The position numbers and the translations under genes were made by a program. A stretch of 64,000 nt of DNA from Malachius bipustulatus (lineage: Eukaryota > Arthropoda > Insecta > Coleoptera > Melyridae). The notes under the pieces were generated by a model. It saw nothing but the letters and a program-made list of their open reading frames with translations. It was not told the origin of the DNA and searched no databases. The DNA lies in contig OU342633.1 in assembly GCA_910589415.1 (NCBI GenBank), positions 8,098,858 to 8,162,857 on the forward strand, read 5' to 3'. Shown one piece after another: positions 20,945 through 31,884 of this stretch (the first letter of the stretch is position 1; the number at the start of each line of letters is the position of its first letter).

Positions 20945-21459
20945 TAGTGATGTAAAATACCCGGGTATTTATTTTTTGGGGTAAGAATCGGGTAAATACC
21001 CAGGGTATTTACCCGGGTATTTACCCAAAAGTGGGTAAATATATCATTTTGGTCAAGCATGCTTATATAACAGTCATATAACAAGTATGATTAGGTTTAG
21101 GTACCAAATAAGATTGTGCTTTTTTTGTGCAATTTCAAATCATGTCTTTGCTATTTTAGGTCTATAATATGTTCATGTAAATTGTCAAAAGCAATAAGTA
21201 TATGACTATATAAGTAGACGATCTAAAAAAACATTTATATTCTCATAATTTGGTGTAGTGAAAGGGTGTATAAACTTTAACAAACAAATATAACAAACAT
21301 GAAACGTAATAACTTAAGATTTAAGATTTAACTTAAACAAATTTTGCGCACTTAGGCAGTATTACTTTGGGTATTTATTCGGGTAGGTAAATATCCTTCG
21401 GGTAAATACCCAATTTATATTTACCTACCCGTTGGGTAAATACCCAATCCACATCACTA
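20945..21459. mobile_element. 515-bp hAT-type MITE with exact 8-bp target duplication
   Basis: TAGTGATGT at the left end and ACATCACTA at the right, flanked by the exact 8-bp direct repeat ATCACCAT (20937-20944 and 21460-21467). An 8-bp duplication is the hAT hallmark. Both subterminal regions consist of repeated GGGTATTTACCC/GGGTAAATACCC palindromes (four or more each side), likely transposase-binding arrays. The interior is AT-rich and non-coding. Confidence 0.92.
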
Positions 21460-21467
21460 ATCACCAT

Positions 21468-22740
21468 TCGTTCGCGCGGTTTTTTCAAAAATGGCGGAGC
21501 TACTAGCGTTTTAAAATGGCCGATTTTTCGACGGAATTTCGAGTTTGACGTTTGAAAAATGACAGTTGCGATTTTTTTAGGTGGCTCTTGTATCAATATG
21601 TCATTGCTGCACATCTTATCTGTAGGACGAAACTAAAATCGGGCCGCCATCTTGATTATTCGATTTTAATAATCAATTTTTTTCGTGTGAAAATTTTTTT
21701 TTTTTTAACTTTTCGACTTTGACGTTTCAAAAGTGAAAGTTCGGATTGTTTCTCGAAAATATTTCACCAGGGTGTCATAGCTCGGAGTCTTTTCCTTCCA
21801 GTAAAATGACAAAATAGCCGCCATTTTGATTTTTCGAATCGGTAAAAATTATTTTCTTTGATCGTGTTCACGAAAGTTCCGCATTATCTGATTTTGGACG
21901 CCATTTTCTCCGGAACTACGCAAGAAAACGAAAAACGGGTTTCGGTTCGGAATTCGCAACGCTCCCAGCGTGTATGCAAATTTCAGTCGTTTTTTTTTTC
22001 AATTATTCTCAAAAATCGAAAGGAGTCCCTATTGATTTTTTCGGTCAGAAATTGTTCGCCGTTTTCTTCGAAACGGTGCACGCTTTTTTAGATAACAGGT
22101 GAAAAGTTAAGATAGGGACATGAAGTCGTTTTTGATATTTGGAGTCTTTACATCGGTTTCAAAATCAAAAATTGCGCTTTTAATCCGTTTATAAGCTTCT
22201 TATTCTTATTGTTATTACGATTCCTTTTGGATTTTTTTAGCAATACAAAAATGCGATAAAACAATGTAATGCAATATGATGCAAAAACGCACATGGGATG
22301 TTCCATTAAAAAAAAAATTAATTGGCCACTGGAATAGGCCACTAGAAAGCCACGTCGCTGGCGACTGGAAATATTTTTGAAGACCGCGACGCTAATTATG
22401 CACATTTTTGCTTTCACATTTTTTTCGATTTCTTATATCGATGGTAAGGAAGTCTTAGATGCTACACCCTGTGTGATAGATAAATGGACCAAATTTTCTG
22501 GGCAAAATTTCTTTATGAGTTAAAGTAGGTTGCCACATTTGATGGTGGAAGTCTCAAGCTACTAACCAATGCAATGACGTTGTTACAGGGGTCAATTACC
22601 ATCAAATTAACTAAAAACAGTAAAAAATTACCCCACTGTCGAAGTTAGAGTTGCTTACAATTAAAGTTTTAAATAGAGCATTTTTTTGTCGGAGGGTATC
22701 ACCTGAAAAATTGATTTTCTATCGATCCGAGCTTATGGTT
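21468..22740. repeat. continuation of the ATGGCCG/TTTGACG repeat array; AT-rich DNA
   Basis: Same words as 19820-20936 to about 22090, then a short block AAGTTAAGATAGGGACATGAAG shared with the hairpin-core family, then unassigned sequence. No gene. Confidence 0.45.
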
Positions 22741-22743
22741 GAC

Positions 22744-23407
22744 GCCCTCTTTCACACATACGGTTTTCTAACGGTAACCGTGCCGTAGCCGTGCCGTAAT
22801 TTAATTTGACTTGTGTTCACACAGCACACGGTTTTTAGTAGACAACGCGACACTGGATGTTTTTTTTAAGTATTTTTGTCAGTTGCACCTGCTACGATGG
22901 ATGAACGAAAAAGACGCATATTGTTAATCATGCTTTGGCATCGTCGTAGACAGTCGCGAAAAGCAAGAAGATTTTGTATTGATCCACTTCTTGAAAACAG
23001 ACAGTCGATCGGGGAATTTGCAACATTGTTTCGCGAGATACGAAAGGATCTTCAACTAGTGTAATTAGTAGTTCATGATCTAATTCAATAACCATAATTT
23101 CGTTATTATAATTTCCGTAAATTTAGAAAATGTTATTAACGTCCGTACGATACCGTATCGTACGAAACAGTATCAACACACGGCACGTGTGCATGGGTGT
23201 ATACACTTGTGTGTTTTTCTGTTGCCGTAAGCGGCTCCGGCACCGTGCCGTAGCAGTCAACTAGCCGTGCTGCGACGGCAGCCGTGTACGGCTCCGGTAA
23301 CAAACCGTCTTGTGTGAAAGCTTGCATTTATGATAACGTGTTTCGATTAAGCACGGCTCCGTAGCCGTACACGGCCACGGTTAAAAACCGTAGGTGTGAA
23401 AGAGGGC
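22744..23407 (+). mobile_element. 664-bp PIF/Harbinger-like element
   Basis: GCCCTCTTTCACAC at the left and GTGTGAAAGAGGGC at the right. Subterminal regions are dense in CCGTGCCGTAGC/GGCTACGG words in both orientations. A clean 3-bp duplication is not evident (GAC left, TAA right). It encloses the first coding segment of a Harbinger-type transposase, which supports the family. Confidence 0.8.
22897..23064 (+). pseudogene. Harbinger (HARBI1-like) transposase N-terminal fragment
   Basis: Starts MDERKRRILLIMLWHRRRQS and continues RRFCIDPLLENRQSIGEFATL, the conserved opening of HARBI1-like nucleases (basic stretch, W-hPLL, GEF-TL). Only 55 codons remain. The catalytic DDE core is absent because the element is internally deleted. 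The codon run is clean, so the deletion may be recent. Confidence 0.7.
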
Positions 23408-23409
23408 TA

Positions 23410-24240
23410 AGTTATTATGGTAGGTTACTTTGAGCACTTCAAGTTCGATATATCGCGCGTAGATAAAGATTAAAACATTATTATAATAATTATTATTATG
23501 CACCCCGACTATAATACAACACTGCAAAAATTATAGAAATTAAATTCAGTGACATTAATTTTTGATAATTTAGGACAACGGCAAACGTCATCGTAAAATA
23601 ATTAAAATAAATAAATAAATAAATAGGTAAATATAGTAATATAATTATGAAAAAATTATGTATCTCGAAATGAAACGTAGGTATAGGTACTAGTTTTGCT
23701 GGACAGATATTTATACCTATACTTATGTAGGACATACCTATACCTACCAACTTTGATCATTTTTTTGAGCTTTTTGAAAGGGGGTTATTGGAGCCCCTTA
23801 AATTTCGACCCCATATAATATTATGAAACAAAAATTTAGGTATAAGCAGGAAAGAAGATATTACATACTTAGGTACTTATTATACATATTAGGTGTAAGG
23901 TAGGCGATACCTACTTTTATTGCCGCTCAAATTTGATTCGTTAAAGATAAAAAGATAAGTGGCTATTAGCAAAAATTCGTCTTCAGATCATAGGTAAGCA
24001 ATATTCAAACATTAATACCTATAGGTACCTGCATTAATATTTTTGGTAATTTAATTGTACGTCGAGGCAATTTCAAATTTAACCAACCTTTATTATTATT
24101 ATAGGTAGATAGGTAGGTACATAATATAATTATTTTTGAACATTCGGAAAATAATAAACGCAGAATTTTTTTTAAATAATAAAAAAGTAGGTATGTATGT
24201 ACTTACATTACAAGACTTGATAAACTGGTACTTAATAAAG
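23410..24240. other. AT-rich intergenic DNA with TAGGTACCTACC-type words
   Basis: Many short (A/T)AGGTA/TACCT runs (e.g. 23680-23760, 24000-24130) but no gene, TIR or long repeat. Confidence 0.4.
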
Positions 24241-24256
24241 GTCGAAATCTTACGTT

Positions 24257-24340
24257 ACTGAGATTTTGTTTCTGTGTCACACGCAACAGCTGACTGCAAG
24301 CAGTAGGCGCCCGGAAAAGAATAATTGTGTATATAAAGTA
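24257..24340 (-). promoter_or_regulatory. candidate promoter and non-coding first exon of the downstream desaturase
   Basis: On the minus strand a TTTATATAC box (about 24338-24330) is followed about 36 nt later by CAGTCAG, close to the arthropod TCAGT initiator, then a short GC-richer tract ending AAC|GTAAGA, a possible donor. The next coding exon on that strand (12397) begins after a strong acceptor without a donor of its own, so a non-coding exon upstream is expected. Choosing this site is inference. Confidence 0.25.
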
Positions 24341-24779
24341 GGCAATGAACTTGACCGCGAATCGGATCTTTGGGAATTGGCGCAATAATTTTTAAACACT
24401 CCGGCCGGCTAGATGCGGGAGTTGAAAGTCGCGGTTTCTGCGATATTTCAGCGACTGATGACCGATGAGCCGATGACGGACTGATGAGGTCTTGTGATAA
24501 AAAATTAGGAGGGTTTGGAGAGTTTGGCGTCGTGTCTTTTCCTTTTTTCATTCTTCTAGCGCATGCTACAGTTGCTATACGTACGTTCATTTCATCATAC
24601 GATCGTGAGGTAGCCAAAGAATAGGTGTTTCAGAGTGGCGTGATACCCCCTCTACACGAGAAGGGTTCCTTATTCTGCGCCGCGAAGCGAGATTGCCAAA
24701 AGCAATGCATTATCCTTGATTACAGGATATGGTTTGGCATTATACTTACCTACCTACACAATAACTATTATCCAGTTAA

Positions 24780-24840
24780 TATTAGCGTATTTTTTAATAA
24801 AAAATACACTATTGAGGATAAAATCACTTTATGAGGACCA
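24780..24840 (+). repeat. fragment of the AATACACTATTGAGGA repeat end
   Basis: AAAAAATACACTATTGAGGA with a preceding inverted GTATTTTTTAA matches the left end of the large repeat at 60785 and 41597. Confidence 0.6.
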
Positions 24841-24889
24841 TCTTGACATACGTCAAGACATTACAAAATATCTGTGGCTGTTCTTGAAA

Positions 24890-25645
24890 TTATCCTGAAA
24901 AAACTAAAACATCGAGATTCCTTATTTTGCTATATCTTTCTTACAATTGGAAATTAATAAATATTTTTTGTGTGCTTACATAAGTCGGCAAGAGCTATCC
25001 ATTCGACATTTTAAAAAATTTCAAAGCCGACTATAGATTACAGAGTCTTATTCATAGCCAACTTTTGTTTTCCTTATGGCCGCTATATTATTTTTCTTTG
25101 TCGTTCGGTATGAACAAAATAAGGGCAACCAAATATTAATAAACTTTTCAAAAAATAAATTTCAAAAATGTTTATTCTTTTTTCTTTAAAAAATACATCT
25201 TTTTAGACTGAGAAATTAAAAAACCATAAAAGAAGCAGTATGACTTCATATTACTTAACGTGTTTCGCGATTTTTTTTTTGTTTTTCTTTGAAAAAACAA
25301 AATAATTTTTTTTTAAAGTTCATTAATTTTTGGTTTACACGATTTTTTTTATGCCGAACGATATAAAAATTAATATGCGGCCATAAGAAAAAGGAAAGTT
25401 CTAGGATCTAGTTGGCTTTGAATTTTTTTATGTCAGCTTGGTAGCTCTTGTGCCGACTTATGTGAGCCTACAAAAAATTATTTATTAATTTACAATAATA
25501 AGAAAGTTATGGAAAAATAAGAAATCTCGATTTTCAGTTTTTCATCTTGTATGTCTTGACGGATTCGAGATGACTATAAAAAATTTCGCATCTTTTCTCT
25601 ATGTTAATCAACCCGGTATCTCCGCGTTTACGGGATAGCAATATT
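24890..25645. repeat. hairpin repeat, family H1
   Basis: TGAAAAAACTAAAACATCGA and AAATCTCGATTTTCAGTTTT mark facing arms. Inner blocks are GGCCGC.ATATT with AACTTTTGTTTTCCTTATGG and its complement, centred near 25220. The right end GATACCG/GCGTTTACGGGATAGC also ends the half copy at 26975-27245. Confidence 0.65.
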
Positions 25646-25719
25646 GATAAGTAGGCTTCGAATAATTATGCACTAAAAAACCTGGAAAAATGCATGCAAA
25701 TATGCAGTTAAATTTACAA

Positions 25720-26662
25720 AATTATGCAATTAAATAATAATAGCAATCTGGTAATAATAGGAGCAGGAGGCAAGGCCAAGTTTCCCGTAATCTCTCGAAA
25801 TTTTTCCACACGACTGGGAGCTTTAAGAAAAACTTTCTTTGCAGACGATATGAGGCCGCAATGACGTTAGGCGGGTAAGTATCACGAATTAAATCTGCTA
25901 CTCGATGTAAACCATAGGCTAAACATGTTACATGTATCATTTTTGGATACAAAACTTTAAGCCCCTGCATGGATTTGCACATAGGTATATGGAGCGGAAT
26001 CCGTGCACACCATTGAAACATTTTCATACAAAATATCTGATGGCCACAATAATTTCATGGCATCATGGAGTGATTCACTTTATCTAAAACTTTTAAATTC
26101 AGAAGATATGACTTATTTTTTTACTCTCAACTCCAAAAACTCCAAACACAATATTTGCTACGCATCGATTGTTGCTGTCTGTTGTTTCATCCAATGAAAC
26201 CCAAATAAACGCATTTTGTGCTTTTTCTCACAACTTACCAATTGCTCTTTTATACATATAAGTCCGATACATAATTTTTTCGCAACGTTGACTCGTCCGG
26301 AATATTCTGCTGGGTATGTTTTTGCAAAAAATTTCTAAATATTTCATTGCTTAATTAAGACAATGGTATGTCGGCACAAATTAATGCTTTTCATAATTCT
26401 TTGTTAAATTCCGAACGTCTTGATCCAGGCTTACGTCGAGTAGAAATCAGGGTTTGATGTTGCTTGATTCCACGTTTTCGACTCTTGCTGCTCACATGTT
26501 TTCCCGTTTGAAGATGCTGTACCACTTGAATTTTTTTTTAATGGCAACAGGAATAATTTCATAATATTTACAAAATAAAATGTTCCCATCAGTTGTAAAA
26601 TCACTGTAAGTTTTTACGAGTGTATTTAACATTTCACTGACACTTTTCTTTTCTTTTGACAT
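25720..26662 (-). pseudogene. hAT-family transposase relic
   Basis: From ATG at 26662 the translation gives MSKEKKSVSEMLNTLVKTYS, then LFCKYYEI, where the zinc-finger cysteine pair is broken (CKYC expected). After several frame changes it gives IPDESTLRKNYV, and in the last open part (25722-26027) [20 protein letters not shown] and [11 protein letters not shown]. These are blocks of BED/hAT-like transposases found widely in arthropods. The many stops and shifts and the missing C-terminal dimerisation region make it a pseudogene. Confidence 0.75.
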
Positions 26663-26974
26663 ATTTGTATTAAAACAGTATAACACAAACACAATAATGA
26701 TCGAACAAAATGAGATTATAGACTGGGTATGGGTAAGGCACTAGGCTTATACTATACATAGACTAGACTGAAAACTCAAAACTGAACTACTAAATGTTAT
26801 CCCAAGCCAAAGGATTTTAAAGAAACATATCTTAGAATAGGATCTACTATTATTATAGGTGGATTTAAACCCCATTAAGCGCATTATTATGCTAACCTGG
26901 TTTTTATGATCGTGACTAATTTCTCTACTTATTCCTGTTCAGTAATTTATATTTTCCTTATATAATATGGTAAA
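26663..26974. other. non-coding flank of the hAT relic
   Basis: Contains TTATGCTAACCTGGTTTTTATGATC, loosely complementary to ATAATTATGCACTAAAAAACCTGG near 25665. These may be decayed ends of the hAT element. No ORF. Confidence 0.35.
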
Positions 26975-27245
26975 TTCTAAAATCTAGTTCTGGGATCTAG
27001 TTGGCTTTGAATTTTTTTAAATGTCAGCTCGGTATCTCTTGTACCGACTTATGTGAGCCTACAAAAAATTATTTATTAATTTCCAATAATAAGAAAGTTA
27101 TGGCAAAAATAAGAAATCTCGATTGTCAGTTTTTCATCTTGTATGTCTTGACGGATTCGAGATGACTATAAAAAATTTCGCATCTTTTCTCTATGTTAAC
27201 CGACCCGGTATCTCCGCGTTTACGGGATAGTAATATTGATAAAGG
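26975..27245. repeat. half copy of hairpin family H1
   Basis: Nearly the same as 25395-25650 (AGTTCT.GGATCTAGTTGGCTTTG to GCGTTTACGGGATAG), without a facing arm nearby. It probably arose by duplication or unequal exchange across the hAT relic. Confidence 0.65.
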
Positions 27246-27289
27246 ATACCTATATTATGGGTGCATCCTGTAGGTATATATATATTTAT

Positions 27290-28080
27290 ATATTTCTCAA
27301 GAATAGAGATTTTGGATTTTAGAAAACCTCCTTAGCGTCATCTTTCAAGATTAGCGAACGAAATTTCAAAGTCTTGTAAAACTTTTGAAGTATTTTAAAT
27401 TTTCGCTAAAAGTTGTCCAAAAGTCGCGTTACTTCCACAGGTGTCGTTTCAAAATTCAAAAAAACCTGTTCTTGTCATCTCATTTCAGGTCGCAGTTTTC
27501 AATAGAAATTTTTGACTGAAATTTTTGTGGGAGTAAGATATCCAGTGGGCTGGTATTAAATTTGATCAAGATCGGCCGAGCCGTTTCAAAATAGCGGCCA
27601 TTTGAATTTTCGGAAATTTTCGGAAAAATTGCTATGTTTTTAACCCCTGTATGAGCAAGACGGAAAAAAAATTTCACACAAATTAACAGGATTGGAAGAA
27701 AATTATTTGAAATTTGAGTTAATGCAATAAAATTTGCATTCTAATGTGGCGTGGGTAGGAAAAGGGTAAAAATGGCTAAATTTCTTTAACCGTTTATGAG
27801 CATTTTTGCGAAGAAATTGAACTGAAATTTTGAGAGTAGACAACTATACTAATAACCTTCAACCCTCAAAAATCTCAAGAAGCAAATAAGAAAAATGGTG
27901 GAGATATTCTATTTTTTTACATGATGTTTATTTCTCTAAAATTTCAAATTTAGGATTTTCAACACGCCTCTGTAATTTTTTAGTGTATTTTTTAATAAAT
28001 ACACTACATATTGAGGATGACATCAATTCACGAAAATCACCCAAACTCATCAAATGTCCATAGTCCGGAATTATGACTAG
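27290..28080 (+). repeat. copy of the large 'AATACACTATT' repeat (family L), partial
   Basis: Shares CTTTCAAGATTAG.GAACGAAATTT, GTCGCAGTTTTCAAT, GCCGAGCCGTTTCAAAAT.GCGG, GGCGTGGGTAGGAAAAGGG and AGTAGACAACTATACTAATA with 46640-47400 and 60990-62300. At 27980-28080 it includes the AATACACTA end and the GAAAATCACCCAAACTCATC block. Confidence 0.65.
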
Positions 28081-28661
28081 ATTTTGTTTGGATTAAGTTA
28101 TTTAATAAGTTTATTAAGTTACTAATCATTACTAAAACTTGTGAAAAAAATCACATGTTTGATGCGGGCCAGTAATTTTGCGGCTTTGCAGAGGGATATC
28201 GCAGGGGCCTTTTCGTCTGGCAATTATTATTTGTGTTCAAAAAGGTCTCTGAGACAATATGTAAGAATGTCAGACGGAGGTAACAAAAAAAATTTTTGAA
28301 AAAAAAATGACATGTTTGAGGACGCTGTCACCACTTTGGCAGTGAGCTAGCCGTCTGGCGAATTACATACTTCATCTATGACCTTGAAATAAGTAATACG
28401 TAAATTTTCAGCCGGAGGTACGAACATTTTTTGAGTAAAATTTTTTTCGACTTTGAGTCGTCTGACGTGTCTTTTACAGAGGTTTTGTGTTGAATCCTTG
28501 CGGATGACACCTGTTGATGGTTCCGCCAACCACCTCACAAAATTCCAGCCGGAGGTACGATCATAGTACCTCGCGGCCGCCAGCTCTTTTTCTATAAACA
28601 GTTGTCCTCCTGTCTCCACTTACAGATACTTGTCTATACTTCGCAATCCATCATTCACTAT
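28081..28661. other. non-coding DNA with three CGGAGGTA(C) boxes
   Basis: CAGACGGAGGTAAC (28270), TCAGCCGGAGGTACGA (28409) and CCAGCCGGAGGTACGA (28547) are spaced about 140 bp, a decayed tandem repeat. No gene. Confidence 0.45.
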
Positions 28662-29655
28662 AATACAGGTGGCTAACAATTCGATGCTCACCATTGGGAT
28701 CTCGGAAACGGTAAAAGATGCAGGGTGGGTTAAATTAGAAAAAAGTTGTACAGTTTTATGCTTATTAAGAATCTGAAAGAAAATTTATGGAAACTTCAGG
28801 CGTTGCTGAAATATCCTGAAAAAAATGAAAACCCGAAATTTCTTATTTTACCCATATCTTTTTTATTATTCGAAATTAATTAATTATTCTTTGTAGGCTT
28901 ACATAAGTCGTCAAAAGCTATCCGCTTGAAATTAAAAAAATTTTCAAAGCCAACTAGATCCTAAAGTTTTCATAGCCAACTTTTGTTTTTCTTATGGCCG
29001 CCATATTGTTTTTCTATGTTATTCGGTATGAAAAAAATGATGGAAACCAAAAACTAATAGACTTCAAAAAATAAATTTAAAAAATTTTTATTCTTCTTTT
29101 TTCGAAGAAAAACAAAAAAAAAATCGCTGAAATACGTCAATACGTCATACTGCTTGCCTCATGGTTTTTTAATTTCTCTATGATCTTCAATCTAAAAAAT
29201 TTTTTTTTTTTTGGAAAAAGAAGAATTAAAATTTTTGAAATTTATTTTTTGAAGTTTATTAGTTTTTGGTTTCCATTATTTTTTTCATACCGAATGACAT
29301 AGAAAAACAATATGGCGGCCATAAGAAAAACTAAAATTGACTTTGAAAACTCTGAGATCTATAGTAGTCCTTTTTGGAAATGACAGATGATAGCTTTTGA
29401 TGACTTATGCAAACCTAGAAAAATATTTCAATTTCTTTTCAATAATAAAAAAGATATGATTGAAAAAAGGAATCTCCATTTTCAAGTTTTTTCAGGATAT
29501 TTCAGCAACGCCTGAAGTTTGCATAAATTTTCTTTCAGATTCTTAATAAGCATAAAATTGTGCAACTTTTCTCTAGTTTAACCCACCCTGTATCTTTTAC
29601 CGTTTCCGAGATCCCAATGGTGAGCATCGAATTGTTAACCACCCTATATACCACT
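28662..29655. mobile_element. 1-kb hairpin element, family H1, best-preserved copy
   Basis: The outer arms CTAACAATTCGATGCTCACC and GATCTCGGAAACGGTAAAAG match their complements at about 29590-29640. The arms run about 450 bp to a centre near 29165 and include the ATGGCCGCCATATTG block. Ends are ACAGGTGG / CCACCCT next to TAATA / ATATA. Lies downstream of the desaturase 3' end (29983). Non-coding. Confidence 0.75.
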
Positions 29656-29982
29656 GGATACTGTCTTGTATCTTATACTTACCTACTTACCTAATTCTTC
29701 GTCGGTCCTTGCTTTTATGTTCATTTTTTCCAACGGTTTGTGATCTGCGAACACTTCAAAAGATCTACCGAAGAGCCAGTGTTGCCAATATTTCATTGCC
29801 TCTTTTGTAATGTTACTTTATGTAATTCGATTTCCAACTGTTTGAGAGAAAAGTAAGTATAGGTAGGTACTTAATGACATGTTACATGTTATAATGAAAC
29901 TGCTTTTATATGTTGAAAATTATATATTTAAATAATATACAGATGAATAAAACTTAAAGATGTTAAAACAACTCTATGCCTA

Positions 29983-30289
29983 TTACTTTGTATTGCTTAC
30001 ATCGTTAAGACTAATATTATTTTTGTGTTTTTCACTTTCGTAACCCCATTTAAAATGACTGCCATCTCCATAAGTTGTTATTATTTTCTGTAAATGTCTC
30101 TCAGTTGGTGTTCTTAAATCGTACGCCCAACCAATTTTGGCAAAAAGTTCCAACCAGAAGGTAGTAACATTGAAGTAGTGGCCTAGTTCTGCAGCTTTAT
30201 AGTCCCAAGGAAATGCATGGTGATAGTTGTGCCAACCTTCTCCTATTGCTACAATAGATACTGCCAAATTTTCTCTAGCTTGGTATCGC
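29983..30289 (-). CDS. acyl-CoA delta-9 desaturase (upstream gene), exon 5 with stop
   Basis: The acceptor TTCTTCAAG precedes GCGATACCAAG. The first G completes Lys from exon 4. It encodes KRYQARENLAVSIVAIGEGW, then histidine box 3 (HNYHH in GWHNYHHAFPWDY), the conserved WAYDLRTP segment and a hydrophilic C-terminus ending VSNTK-stop. No AATAAA was seen in the next 100 bp on that strand. Confidence 0.95.
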
Positions 30290-31590
30290 CTTGAAGAAAG
30301 ATCAAATGTTAAGAAAGTATATTAAAGAAAGAAATTGTTTCCTACTACACACAATCATTTATCCCCGAAAAGCTTTTGGTTTGCCAAAAACTTTCGAACA
30401 TTTGCTACAGGCATTATTAGTATAACATTCGTATTGGTATATTTTTTAAATTGTTGCAATAATGAGTATATCATCAATTTTTAAACCTTCTCTCACATCT
30501 AATGCAGAAATACTTTATTTTTATGCATTGATTCAATTAAGAATATCTTAATCATTATTAAAATTACTTTCTAAAATTTTTCATGGTTTAAAATCACATA
30601 AGTATACTAATTATAGTTGTTTATTAGAAAATTTTAGTTTAATTCCTTTTAGTGACCTGGCTTAACATGAATACAAACAAATGAAAAAATGCAAATTTTT
30701 CGACATAAGTTTTAGTTTTAAATATGTTCTTTTTATTGTTCCAACTTGATTGAACTATTATGTTTAGTTTAGCATTTATGGGTTTTCACAAAATAGGAGT
30801 ACTTACGGAAGTTCAAGTGATCGCCATTTTGAAACGACTTGACCGAAACGATATTGCCGAGATGTCATACCACACCTACTCCAGGCATCTAAATTTTCAC
30901 AAAATTTCAGTTTATTAGACTAAAAACTGCGACCTTTCCTTTAATCGATTGTTTTTTTTTTTAGAAATTTGAAGTAACACGTAGTATAAGCCACGTTTTC
31001 TTAGAAAGCTTTTTAACAAAAATTCAAAATCCTCCATAAGCAGAAAACAAAATGGCGTCCTGAAAATTTTTGTAGACTGAATGATAAATCAAACTATTCA
31101 ATTAAATTAAACAGGTCGTAAAAGACTATTATTAGAAATGTTTTATTACGTTAAGACTTCATGTTAATGAATTATTTTTTTATTGTGAACTTTTTTCTTC
31201 AAATTTTGTATGTTTGCATTCTTAAGTATCTAATTTTAATTACTTATCTACATGGATCATTAGAATTTTCTAATTTTTTGATCTAACTGTATACTGCTAT
31301 CTAGCATTCGATCTGCGTTCTGTAAACTTAGAAATTCCAGAACCAGCTTAAGAAAAATGGATTTCGAAGTCTAAGGAGGATTATTTGTACTAAGAAGTTC
31401 ACCTTGTATACGATTTAAAAAAATGTAATTATTGATTTTCAAAGTGCACAAATAGACAATGAAAACTATTTATGTTACATAACGAACAATAATAAGAAAT
31501 TAAAAAAAAAATTACATACGAATGAAAACATACAAAATTAGAAAAAAATAGGTTCTTAACTAAAAACTTAACTGAAAAATAGAATCTTTC
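30290..31590. other. start of intron 4 of the upstream desaturase
   Basis: AT-rich. 30800-31080 is an old minus-strand copy of part of repeat family L (complement of GCAGTTTT..., GAAATTTTGTGA and CGTTTCAAAATGGCG). No ORF of interest. Confidence 0.5.
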
Positions 31591-31884
31591 ACTGTTGGTT
31601 AAACGTGCGCAATGCGCACGATTAGCCACAAGTGCGCACGATTCACCGTCTTCTATTTAGCATTGCAGCAATTCGATTTGAATACTTTCGGATGACGAAG
31701 TACCAGCATAAAACAGCAAAAGCGTAATGCGATACAGAAACAATGATTCCGGCTATACAATTTATTTAAAATGGAGTACCAATACGGCAGACAGGGAGAA
31801 GGTTTAACATCCCAGAGTCTTCGATTCGAAAAAGAAAAAAAAATCATTTGACAATGGACTTGATGTAGTATAGGACCACACATT

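Noticed and set aside
24255..24617. 120-codon minus-strand ORF
   Set aside because: No recognisable domain, not bounded by good splice sites in that frame; more likely upstream non-coding DNA (see the promoter candidate).
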